Shown: in pieces, positions 1-7,994 of the stretch
Numbering within the stretch: the first letter of the stretch is position 1
Layout: every line of letters begins with the position of its first letter
Source of the DNA: Lachnospiraceae bacterium
Lineage (GTDB): Bacteria; Bacillota; Clostridia; Lachnospirales; Lachnospiraceae
Reading direction: 5' to 3'
Length of the DNA stretch: 40,166 nt
Assembly (NCBI GenBank): GCA_017480565.1
Contig: JAFVAL010000064.1
Span: 1-40,166 of the forward strand
Made by a program: the position numbers and the translations under genes
Notes under the pieces: model-generated
Seen by the model: the letters and a program-made list of their open reading frames with translations, nothing else
Databases searched by the model: none
What the model was told of the DNA's origin: nothing

Positions 1-419
1 GATGCGTCTCACCTCCTGAGGGCTGGAAGGCTCGCGCAAGCCTACGAGCGAGGCGAATCGCAACCGGCTGCGGGGTCTCCCCGACAGTCGGCACTTAGCG
101 TGGCGGGACTTCTCGCGGCGATAAACTACAAAAAGGACTTGGAGTTCACAGATCATTACAAGGGGATCGTTCGAGCTTGCTCGTATACGATCCCCTTGTT
201 GATCTGTAGATTGCGTTAGCAATCCTCCAAGTCCGTTCTATTATATTTTATTCGCGGGAGTCACGGCCGCTTACGTGTCCGCTACTGGCGGCGTAAGAAA
301 TTGCTTGCAATTTCGTCGCGAGCGAAACCCGCGAGGTGTCCCCGCACACGGAAAGATTCGACGAGCCCAATACGAAAGTGTTCGTCTCCTCTAATTCGAA
401 ACTGCGACGTTGCGACGTC
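1..419. other. Palindrome-rich non-coding region downstream of gdhA
   Basis: No credible coding frame is visible between the left edge and the gdhA stop codon. Nearly the whole stretch folds into short perfect hairpins. Examples are CGGGG-TCT-CCCCG near 74-86, a large three-way hairpin at 135-234 (listed separately), a multibranch unit closed by TCGCGGG (252-258) with CCCGCGA (328-334), GAAATTGC-TT-GCAATTTC at 297-314, GTGT-CCCCGC-ACAC near 337-350, ACGAA-AGTG-TTCGT near 371-384 and GACGT-TGCG-ACGTC near 405-418. Two GC-rich blocks, at about 91-125 and 265-298, look loosely related to each other (shared CTTA, CGTG and GCGGCG words in the same order). A minus-strand AGGAGGTG at 10-17 could be the ribosome site of a gene beyond the left edge. 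Function is unknown. Confidence 0.6.
135..234 (-). terminator. Branched (three-way) terminator-like hairpin after gdhA
   Basis: A 100-nt element closed by a perfect 10-bp stem (135-144 with 225-234). Inside it are an 8-bp stem (148-155 with 200-207), a 12-bp stem (159-170 with 187-198) and a 5-bp cap (172-176 with 179-183). A separate 5-bp side hairpin, ATTGC-GTTA-GCAAT, sits at 210-223. On the minus strand it is followed directly by TTTTTG, so it may end the gdhA transcript, although it lies about 185 nt past the gdhA stop. The branched shape is unusual for a simple intrinsic terminator. Confidence 0.55.
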
Positions 420-1862
<1,443 letters not shown>

Positions 1863-1875
1863 GAACATCGCTCTT

Positions 1876-1904
1876 ATTATAAAGAATAAACTTCTCGATG
1901 ACAA
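1876..1904 (-). promoter_or_regulatory. gdhA promoter (sigma-A type)
   Basis: On the minus strand, TTGTCA (1899-1904) and TATAAT (1876-1881) are separated by exactly 17 bases. Transcription should begin near 1869, giving a leader of about 118 nt. Confidence 0.75.
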
Positions 1905-1951
1905 GCAAAACTTGATAATTTAACAAGTTAAAGCGAAAAAGCTTCAATAAG

Positions 1952-1989
1952 AAAGCAAAAAAAGTGAACGATTAAGAATCTAATCGTTC
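1952..1989 (-). terminator. Second intrinsic terminator after the cytidylate-kinase-like gene
   Basis: GAACGATTA and TAATCGTTC (1966-1974 and 1981-1989) form a 9-bp stem with a 6-nt loop. On the minus strand the stem is followed by ACTTTTTTT. It lies in tandem behind the terminator at 2002-2032 and insulates the gdhA promoter. Confidence 0.7.
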
Positions 1990-2001
1990 CGCTTAAAAAT
2001 C

Positions 2002-2032
2002 AAAAGTGGAGACAGGATATGCCTCCACTTTT
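2002..2032 (-). terminator. Intrinsic terminator after the cytidylate-kinase-like gene
   Basis: AAAAGTGGAG (2002-2011) pairs with CTCCACTTTT (2023-2032), an 11-nt loop between them, a few bases past the stop codon at 2038. An A/T-rich tail lies on the minus strand. Confidence 0.75.
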
Positions 2033-2037
2033 TAAGC

Positions 2038-2664
2038 TTATTCTTTACAGGACAGTTCGATGAAATCTTTTAAGAGCTCCGCAGTTCTCTCAATGCCAAG
2101 TTCATCGCTTCTGACGCAGAGATGATAATTCGAAGCCGCGCCCCACTTGCTGTTTGCATGATAGTTATAGTAGTTCGCTCTTCTCTTATCGATCTTTAAG
2201 ACGTTCTCTTCTGCCTTGTCAGGGGACATGTTATAATACTTGACGGAGCGTTCAATTCTTGCCTCCAGATCCGCCCAGATGAAGAAATGAAGGACATCGT
2301 CTCTTTCCTTTAACACATAATCTGCACAGCGGCCGATAATCACGCAAGGACCTTCGTCCGCCACGGTACGGATGATCTCCGACTGTGCCAGATAGATGCG
2401 GTCATCCAAAGACAGATGCGCAAATCCATACTCCTGGTTGCCGTAAGCATTCATGCCCATCGCAATGGAGTAGAGCAGGCTGTTGGTCGCCTTCTCTTCT
2501 GCCTTCTCAAAGGCTGCTTCCGCAAAACCGCTCTCTTTCGCCGCACGTGTAATCAGTGCATTGTCATAATATGGAATGTCCAACTGCTTTGCCAGATATT
2601 CCCCGATCTCACGTCCACCGCTGCCATACTGACGGCTGATGGTGATTATCTTATTGCATGCCAT
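2038..2664 (-). CDS. Cytidylate-kinase-like family protein
   Basis: A 208-residue P-loop nucleotide-kinase-like protein of the Cmk-like family (PF13189 type), common in Clostridia as an extra paralogue. The N-terminus has ITISRQYGSGGREIGE, where the glycine-rich loop is GSGGREIG rather than the classical GxxGxGK. It continues with LAKQLDIPYYDNALI, and the middle contains VIIGRCADYVL. The family is expected to bind a nucleotide, but the substrate is not established here, so I do not call it CMP kinase. The start is the ATG ending at 2664, because AGAGG lies about seven bases before it; a TTG five codons upstream is less likely. It starts 11 bases after the iolB stop, so the two form an operon, and it ends at two tandem terminators. 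Confidence 0.85.
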   Translation of the reverse strand: MACNKIITISRQYGSGGREIGEYLAKQLDIPYYDNALITRAAKESGFAEAAFEKAEEKATNSLLYSIAMGMNAYGNQEYGFAHLSLDDRIYLAQSEIIRTVADEGPCVIIGRCADYVLKERDDVLHFFIWADLEARIERSVKYYNMSPDKAEENVLKIDKRRANYYNYHANSKWGAASNYHLCVRSDELGIERTAELLKDFIELSCKE

Positions 2665-2675
2665 GCTCTTACCTC

Positions 2676-3518
2676 TCAAAGTTCATCTTCCCAGGTATCC
2701 GGTCCGCCCGTTCCCTTGCCAAGATAGTTCGCATTCGGATCTAACAGCCACTTCTGTGCAGGCACATCGGTCGGGGTTCCGTACGGATCTCCGTCAAGAT
2801 GACGAATCACCCACAGATACCACATCGCATAGCCAGGCGCTGCCGCCTGTCCGTGCTGCTCTCCGGCAACCATAAAGGTTGCATCGTTGTTCTCGACGCG
2901 GTAAACATCCATGCCAACCTCGGCATGTGCATAACCGGTCTCCGGGAACTTGTAATAATAAATCTCCGGCTGGTTGTGGAAATGCGGCGGATAGCCAGCC
3001 CATTTGCCAGGACGGTTGATGACTTCGCCGACAACCAGGTTGGACCAAGGCGCATTTCTCTTATCAAAGGTCGTGCGGACAAAACGGTTCGCGCATCCGC
3101 CTAAGACATCGCGCAGACGCTCCTCATCCGGCGTGTCATCCGGCACATAAAGTCTTGCTTCAAACTTCGTGTCGTTGTCCGTTCTCATCACGCAGATCTC
3201 GGTCGCCTCCGCAGCACCGGTGAACTTCACGTGCGTTCCGCAAGGAACATGAAGCACATAGTTCTGCTTTTTCCAGACACTGTCTCTGTGAATGGTCTCG
3301 CACTTGTCATCCCACTCAACCTTCACCGTACCAAACATCAGAAGGTACGCGCACTCATTGGCATTGCTGTCCTCTTCCCAGACCTGGCCTTCTGCAAGGC
3401 GCAGGACACCGAAATCCATCAGCATATCCGCATGCGCGCCGCCCATCTCCGTGATGGTGGTGTAACCGAACGGCAACTCGTTCGGGTTCTTCATGTAATG
3501 GCTGCAACTCTCACTCAT
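2676..3518 (-). CDS. iolB: 5-deoxy-glucuronate isomerase
   Basis: A 280-residue IolB protein. The family converts 5-deoxy-glucuronate to 5-dehydro-2-deoxy-gluconate in myo-inositol degradation. Diagnostic stretches are RTTFD, APWSNLVVGEVINRPGKW, the metal-ligand region YPPHFHNQPEIYYYKF, and near the C-terminus AAPGYAMWYLWVIRHLDGDPY. The fold is a double cupin. I use the ATG ending at 3518, which has AGGAGG nine bases upstream; the frame stays open 14 codons further without a good ribosome site. No other iol gene (iolA, C, D, E, G) lies in the window, so the gene is either an orphan or acts with a pathway encoded elsewhere. It has its own promoter and is followed by the cytidylate-kinase-like gene. 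Confidence 0.93.
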   Translation of the reverse strand: MSESCSHYMKNPNELPFGYTTITEMGGAHADMLMDFGVLRLAEGQVWEEDSNANECAYLLMFGTVKVEWDDKCETIHRDSVWKKQNYVLHVPCGTHVKFTGAAEATEICVMRTDNDTKFEARLYVPDDTPDEERLRDVLGGCANRFVRTTFDKRNAPWSNLVVGEVINRPGKWAGYPPHFHNQPEIYYYKFPETGYAHAEVGMDVYRVENNDATFMVAGEQHGQAAAPGYAMWYLWVIRHLDGDPYGTPTDVPAQKWLLDPNANYLGKGTGGPDTWEDEL

Positions 3519-3568
3519 AACAACAAACCTCCTCTTTGGATACCTGTCGGTATATTTCACTAACTAAA

Positions 3569-3597
3569 ATTATAGTCAACATTTCCCTTGCAATCAA
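3569..3597 (-). promoter_or_regulatory. iolB promoter
   Basis: On the minus strand, TTGATT (3592-3597) and TATAAT (3569-3574) have a 17-base spacer. The -35 box overlaps the end of queH. The predicted leader is about 44 nt. Confidence 0.65.
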
Positions 3598-4208
3598 GCT
3601 TTCTTTTTTGAAAAAATGCATCCGCAATAGTCCTGTCGGTACAAATCATGTTCTTTGGATAATTCGATCGATCTGAGATATCCATTTTTCTTCTTAAAAT
3701 CCGAAGGAAGCCATGTGACGTTCGTGTGTTCACAGAGGGCTTCTCCGATCCGGTTTAACCGCTCTACGTCTTTTAACGGGCTGATTGTCAGGGTCGTGGT
3801 CACATAATCAAAGCCGCGCGCATCCGCCTCGCTGACGGCCTTCGATAGACGCAGTTTGAAGCACTCTGTGCAGCGTTCTCCGCCCTCCGGCTCGTCCTCC
3901 AGGCCACGCACCGCCTCGTAAAAGCGCATCGGTTCATAGGCGCCGACTAAGATCTTGACCGGATGGGTAAATGTAACCTCTGAGGCAAAACGCCGTAGCT
4001 CCTCCGTGCGCCTTACATACTCTTCTTTCGGAGAAATGTTCGGATTATAGTAAAACACTGTGATCGCGAAGAACTGGCTTAAATACTCCAGGCAATAACT
4101 GGAACAAGGGGCACAGCAGGCGTGTAAAAACAAGGTGGGAACCTCTTGCTTTTGCTGCTTTTCCTCGATGATATGATCCAGCTCTTTTTGATAATTTCTC
4201 CGGTTCAT
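3594..4208 (-). CDS. queH: Epoxyqueuosine reductase QueH
   Basis: A 204-residue QueH (formerly DUF208), the non-orthologous alternative to QueG that reduces epoxyqueuosine to queuosine in tRNA, the last step of the pathway. The cysteine pattern expected for its metal and Fe-S sites is complete: HACCAPCS at residues 29-36, ERCTECF in the middle, and YCGCIFS at the C-terminus. YYNPNISPKEEY, TTLTISPLKD and DFKKKNGYLRSIELS are further family blocks. The length is typical. Its ATG overlaps the aroD stop codon (ATGA at 4205-4208), so translation is coupled to aroD. The queuosine link is supported by tgt at 24692 in the same window, although the two are not neighbours. Confidence 0.95.
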   Translation of the reverse strand: MNRRNYQKELDHIIEEKQQKQEVPTLFLHACCAPCSSYCLEYLSQFFAITVFYYNPNISPKEEYVRRTEELRRFASEVTFTHPVKILVGAYEPMRFYEAVRGLEDEPEGGERCTECFKLRLSKAVSEADARGFDYVTTTLTISPLKDVERLNRIGEALCEHTNVTWLPSDFKKKNGYLRSIELSKEHDLYRQDYCGCIFSKKKA

Positions 4209-4984
4209 CGCGAAAGACTCCTTAAAATCGCATCCATTTCTTTCACGGGGATCTGTCCCGGTGCGGATGCTTCCGCCTCGCTTGCAAATGTCACCGCAGA
4301 CCCGAAGGTCGCTCCGCTGATGCGGCTAATGACGCCAAGCTTTCCCATCGACATCGTAATGAGAGGCACCTCACATGCTTTATACATGCGCTCTGTCGCA
4401 GATAACAGTGTCAGTACATCCCGCTCCGACTGCGGCATCACGGCAAGCTTCACGATATCAGCTCCGGTTGCTTCCATGCGCTTCATCCTTGCAACGAGCA
4501 CATCTTCGCCCTCAGTTTTTTCAAAATCATGATGCGATATCACCGTAGCACAATGCCCTGCCGCCTCCTTGACAAGCCCGACAGCTTCTTGTTCACCGAC
4601 CGAATACTCAATATCCAGCAGATCCGCAAAACCAGCATGAATGACCTTCTCATTGAGCGTGGCGTAAGCCTGTACGTTAAGATCAGCCAGCCCGCCCTCG
4701 ACGCACCTTCTGCAGGTAAATAACAGCGGAATCCCGGCCGCACTTAGCACCTTTTTTAACTCCGCTCCGGTCTGCAAAACCGCATCGATACAAAGGCTCT
4801 CTTCGTCTTTGCAAATGTCCATGTAATCCACGCGCCATTCCGCGATCTGTGCGGGCGCAGCAAGCTCATTTGCCTGTGCGAGCACTTCCTCAGCGCTTCT
4901 GCCGGTGATCGGCACGCAGATCTTCGGTCTGCCCTCCCCGATGGTCAGATCTCCGACCGTAATCCATTTCTTTTTCATATCCAT
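4205..4984 (-). CDS. aroD: 3-dehydroquinate dehydratase, type I
   Basis: A class I dehydroquinase of about 259 residues, a TIM barrel that converts 3-dehydroquinate to 3-dehydroshikimate through a Schiff base. The catalytic His sits in VISHHDFEKTE and the Schiff-base Lys in IVKLAVMPQS. EWRVDYMD near the N-terminus and MSMGKLGVISRISGATFGSAVTF near the C-terminus are typical. I use the ATG ending at 4984, with GGGG six bases upstream; an ATG two codons later and a TTG four codons earlier are alternatives. It forms an operon with queH (4-base overlap). The remaining aromatic-pathway genes seen here (aroF, tyrA, aroA) are about 24 kb away on the other strand. Confidence 0.93.
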   Translation of the reverse strand: MDMKKKWITVGDLTIGEGRPKICVPITGRSAEEVLAQANELAAPAQIAEWRVDYMDICKDEESLCIDAVLQTGAELKKVLSAAGIPLLFTCRRCVEGGLADLNVQAYATLNEKVIHAGFADLLDIEYSVGEQEAVGLVKEAAGHCATVISHHDFEKTEGEDVLVARMKRMEATGADIVKLAVMPQSERDVLTLLSATERMYKACEVPLITMSMGKLGVISRISGATFGSAVTFASEAEASAPGQIPVKEMDAILRSLSR

Positions 4985-5017
4985 CAAATTCCCCAAAACC
5001 TAACGCAAAACATAGGA

Positions 5018-5050
5018 AAAAGCCGCACACACCATAGGTGCCTGCGGCTT
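5018..5050 (-). terminator. Intrinsic terminator after the LuxR-type gene
   Basis: AAGCCGCA (5020-5027) pairs with TGCGGCTT (5043-5050), with a further CACC/GGTG pair inside. On the minus strand the stem is followed by a short T-run. It separates the HTH gene from aroD. Confidence 0.75.
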
Positions 5051-5068
5051 GCCTGAACAACTTACCAA

Positions 5069-5347
5069 TCAAAAGATATCTTTCTTGCGGAAAGAACCGT
5101 ACTGAATTAACAGATTCGGTCTGGACTTGACACCAAGCTTTTTGTAAATGCCGGTAATGTGGGTGTTGACAGTACAATACTTGATTCCAAGGTTTTCTGC
5201 AGCTTCACTCATGGAATGTCCTTCGAGCAGCTCATAGAAAACGTCCGCCTCACGGGGAGTCAAGGTCGCAACCTTTGCTTCTCTCTCCGCTTTGATCTGT
5301 TTCTGCATAGCAATCTGTGCAGGTGTTAATTTCTTTTTCTCAGCCAT
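5069..5347 (-). CDS. Stand-alone LuxR-type HTH protein
   Basis: A 92-residue protein that is essentially only a GerE/LuxR DNA-binding domain. After a lysine-rich N-terminus of about 25 residues, the HTH runs TLTPREADVFYELLEGHSMSEAAENLGIKYCTVNTHITGIYKKLGVKSR. The LTPRE start, the AENLGI second helix and the TVNTHI recognition helix are the hallmarks. There is no receiver or sensor domain, as in GerE-like single-domain regulators, so its activity is probably controlled by its level or by a partner. The start ATG has AAGG eight bases upstream. It is monocistronic, with its own promoter (5397-5425) and a terminator just after it. Its targets are unknown. Confidence 0.85.
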   Translation of the reverse strand: MAEKKKLTPAQIAMQKQIKAEREAKVATLTPREADVFYELLEGHSMSEAAENLGIKYCTVNTHITGIYKKLGVKSRPNLLIQYGSFRKKDIF

Positions 5348-5396
5348 TTATATAACCTTCCCTTCATGTGAGAATTTTTTTATCAAGTCTAAGAAT

Positions 5397-5425
5397 ACTA
5401 TACCATGAAAGATCGTATTTTGGAA
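5397..5425 (-). promoter_or_regulatory. Promoter of the LuxR-type gene
   Basis: On the minus strand, TTCCAA (5420-5425), a 17-base spacer and TATAGT (5397-5402), with a TG one base before the -10 box (extended -10). Confidence 0.6.
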
Positions 5426-5457
5426 CCACTAATTTCTTAATTTTTAAATTTATTTTA

Positions 5458-6321
5458 TTAATTATGTCCGCATTCGCTGAGGAAGCGTTTCAGCTCATCC
5501 ATTCTCTCGTCCATCAGCCGATATCCCTGGCTATAGAAGGCCAAAAGTTCATGATGATCCGACTCTGTTTTGTCAATCATGTGTCCTGTCGGACGAATCA
5601 CGAAGGCGCGTCCTTGCTCTTCCAGCCAGTCGACCAGATCCATCTCCTCGTTGTACATCAGGTACCGGTCGTCCATCGTCTCGATCAGCTTCGGATATCT
5701 GCGATACACCTTTTCCATCCGCTTCTTGATCCGTCCATTCGCTTTTCTGCGAAATCCTTTTTGCCTCGTCAGAACAATCACAAAACGCGTGCAGCCCTTC
5801 GTCTGCGCTCTCGCCACCGGCACAGAGTCTGCGAGTCCGCCGTCCATATAAGGGACGCCCTCAATTACCGTCTCCGAAGCCAAGAAAGGCAGACTGCACG
5901 AAGCCTTGCACATCTCCATCAAAAGCTCCTTTTTATCCGGGTCACGCTCGCTAAAATACGTCGCCTCGCCGGTCAGACAATTGGTTGCCACCACTTCAAA
6001 CTCTGCCGGATTGGCAAATAACGTCTCAAAGTCCAACGGATACTCTTTGTACGGATAGCTGTCAAAAATCGAGGTCATATCGTAGATGCTGTGCGCTTTT
6101 CTCAGGTTCTTCACCGAGATGATCGTATCTCCCGGTGTCGGAATCATACAGTCTCTCGTGCGCCCAATCTGCTTTGACATAAAACCAATACCGTTGCACG
6201 CGCCCGCAGAGACACCGATCACATAAGGAAAATCGATGCCCTCACGCATCATGCGGTCCAGCACGCCGGAGGTAAAGATCCCTCGCGTGCCGCCACCTTC
6301 TAATACCAACCCTACCTTCAA
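5458..6321 (-). CDS. Patatin-like phospholipase family protein
   Basis: A 287-residue patatin-domain serine hydrolase, probably an acyl hydrolase on lipids. The oxyanion loop is LVLEGGGTRGIFTSGVLD at residues 5-22. The nucleophile elbow is GVSAG (GxSxG), near residue 38. The catalytic Asp of the Ser-Asp dyad lies in YMDGGLADSVPV. There is no signal peptide, so it should be cytoplasmic, as in the RssA/YjjU bacterial group. The start is a TTG codon at 6319-6321, with AAGG about eight bases upstream; no ATG in the right place competes. It follows the lipoprotein gene by 27 bases and is probably co-transcribed with it. Confidence 0.88.
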   Translation of the reverse strand: MKVGLVLEGGGTRGIFTSGVLDRMMREGIDFPYVIGVSAGACNGIGFMSKQIGRTRDCMIPTPGDTIISVKNLRKAHSIYDMTSIFDSYPYKEYPLDFETLFANPAEFEVVATNCLTGEATYFSERDPDKKELLMEMCKASCSLPFLASETVIEGVPYMDGGLADSVPVARAQTKGCTRFVIVLTRQKGFRRKANGRIKKRMEKVYRRYPKLIETMDDRYLMYNEEMDLVDWLEEQGRAFVIRPTGHMIDKTESDHHELLAFYSQGYRLMDERMDELKRFLSECGHN

Positions 6322-6348
6322 ACTGTTTTCCTTCTTTCTGTCATGCGA

Positions 6349-7254
6349 TTAGACGTCAAGTGAATAATCAAGCGACTCATATGAGCCTAGAAGTACCGAA
6401 TACAACGCATCTTCCCCGGATGCTTTGTTCGTTGCAGGATCCACCCAGGAGAGTGTCAGCCACCCCGACGAGCGTGCCTGTGAGATCGAATGCTCGATCA
6501 AATTCTTGTAATCCGCCTCGCCTACCACCTTGCCATCCCCGTCATAATAGACGAAGGAAAGCGTTCCGTCTTCCTTCTCGGTCTGTTCAGAACTCGCGTA
6601 GGTCTGCACCTTTGTGCTTCCCTCTTCCATCCGAAACCGCATCGAGCGAATCACGAGCGTATCCGCCTGATCCTGTGAGCGATCCTCTGCGAGGTAAATG
6701 TGTTTGCCTGCGCTCGAGATATAGAAGCGAAAACTGTCTGCAATCAAAAGATCCGGGCGGTATTCTCCCGAAGAGAGGTCTCCGTCCACGCGCACCAGCC
6801 CGTCGCCGGCTTCATTTACCTCATAGATCACGGTATCGGTTACCAATCCTTCGCTCCCCTCGTTGCAGAAAATGATCTCGAGGCGTCCATTTTCATCCAG
6901 ATCTGACACCGCGTAGCGGCTTCTGCCTTCCGGCAGGCTCTTTGGCAGCCAGGTATCCGCAAATCTAGCCATTACACGAATCTGGTTAGGCACGGTCAGA
7001 CCGCCAAGCGGGGTCTCTTCCGCTGTCGTTACCTCCTCCGTTGTCGTCTCATTCACCGGCTCTGTCGTGGTCTCTTCGGTCGTAGTCTCCGCAGGTGCCT
7101 GCGTCGTGGTCTCCGGCGCTTTTGTCGTTTCTTGTTCTTTCGTTGTCTCTGTCACAACCTGTACGGTCGTCTCCGGTGTCTCCTGCTTCTTCCCACACGC
7201 TGCCATCAAAAGCACCGCAAGCAAAAGCAAGCCTATCCATTGCCCTCGTCTCAT
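6349..7254 (-). CDS. Lipoprotein with Glu/Thr-rich linker
   Basis: A 301-residue predicted lipoprotein. The signal peptide (MRRGQ plus a hydrophobic core) ends in a lipobox, LMAAC, with Cys at residue 20. Residues 25-80 are a low-complexity linker made of ETTT, TTEE and similar units, presumably spanning the cell wall. The remaining 220 residues begin VPNQIRVMARFADTWLPKSL and contain SDLDENGRLEIIFCNEGSEG, which resembles short calcium-loop or FG-GAP-like DxDxNG motifs. I do not recognise a named family. GAGGGGAT before the ATG is a good ribosome site, and a TATAAT-like box lies at 7287-7292. It follows the ABC ATPase gene. Confidence 0.8.
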   Translation of the reverse strand: MRRGQWIGLLLLAVLLMAACGKKQETPETTVQVVTETTKEQETTKAPETTTQAPAETTTEETTTEPVNETTTEEVTTAEETPLGGLTVPNQIRVMARFADTWLPKSLPEGRSRYAVSDLDENGRLEIIFCNEGSEGLVTDTVIYEVNEAGDGLVRVDGDLSSGEYRPDLLIADSFRFYISSAGKHIYLAEDRSQDQADTLVIRSMRFRMEEGSTKVQTYASSEQTEKEDGTLSFVYYDGDGKVVGEADYKNLIEHSISQARSSGWLTLSWVDPATNKASGEDALYSVLLGSYESLDYSLDV

Positions 7255-7320
7255 TGTAATCCCCTCTCAAGCAAATTGCCGGTATCATTATACTACTGAA
7301 TGTCCGGAAAGAAAAGCATT

Positions 7321-7983
7321 TTATAGGAACCGCCCGTCCCGCATCCGGTAACAGACATCCGCTCTTGCACCGATGCTCTCATCGTGCGTCACAATGACAA
7401 TCAGATATCCGTCTTCGTGCGCCAGGTGCCGCAAAATCTCAAAGATCTTCTCGCTGTTTTCTTCATCCAGATTTCCGGTCGGTTCATCTGCCAGAAGCAC
7501 TTTTGTCTCCATCCCAAGCGCTCTTGCAATCGCAACTCTTTGCTGCTCTCCGCCGGATAACATCGCAGGAAAACGATCTTTGGCACTCTCCGGAAGTCCC
7601 ACGCGGGATAAGAGACCCATCGCCCTCTCTTTGGCTTCCTTGGTTTTTACACCCTTTAACTCCATCGGATACATGATATTTTCTGCGACGGTTAAGAGCG
7701 GAAAGAGCCGAAAGTCCTGGTAAATGACCGCCACTTTTTCTCTGCGGTACTGTTCCAGATGCATTTGATCCGTTGACACGCCCTCGCAGAGCACCTTCCC
7801 CTCGGTCGGAATGTCAAGCCCCGCCATCAGGGAAAGCAAGGTCGTCTTTCCACTGCCGGACGCGCCCATGATCGCATAGACTTTTCCCGGATCAAAGCTA
7901 CAGGAAATGCCTCTCACCGCCTCCACGCGCTGATATTGCGTCTGGTAGCAATATTTCACATTCTGAAGTTCAAAAACACTCAT
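7321..7983 (-). CDS. ABC transporter ATP-binding protein (MacB/LolD/FtsE type)
   Basis: A 220-residue ATPase. Walker A is GASGSGKTT near residue 40, the Q-loop lies in VIYQDFRLFPLLTVAEN, the signature is LSGGEQQR, Walker B is VLLADEPTGNLD, and the switch His is in VTHDESIG. The sequence groups with MacB/LolD/FtsE ATPases that partner FtsX-like permeases. It should drive mechanotransmission or export by the adjacent permease. The frame is open 54 codons further upstream, inside the permease gene, but the ATG ending at 7983 has GGGGG six bases ahead and gives the normal family length. It starts 11 bases after the permease stop, so the two are one operon. Confidence 0.93.
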   Translation of the reverse strand: MSVFELQNVKYCYQTQYQRVEAVRGISCSFDPGKVYAIMGASGSGKTTLLSLMAGLDIPTEGKVLCEGVSTDQMHLEQYRREKVAVIYQDFRLFPLLTVAENIMYPMELKGVKTKEAKERAMGLLSRVGLPESAKDRFPAMLSGGEQQRVAIARALGMETKVLLADEPTGNLDEENSEKIFEILRHLAHEDGYLIVIVTHDESIGARADVCYRMRDGRFL

Positions 7984-7994
7984 TTGAGCACCCC

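Noticed and set aside
1-20. AGGAGGTG on the minus strand at 10-17 as a ribosome site of a gene to the left
   Set aside because: The start codon would be outside the window; it can only be noted, not called.
6980-7190. Short repeat array resembling CRISPR or a microsatellite
   Set aside because: The repeats are codon-based Thr/Glu units inside a reading frame, without spacers.
7049-7351. Frames opposite or shifted against the lipoprotein linker
   Set aside because: Low-complexity shadows of the ETTT repeat, not genes.
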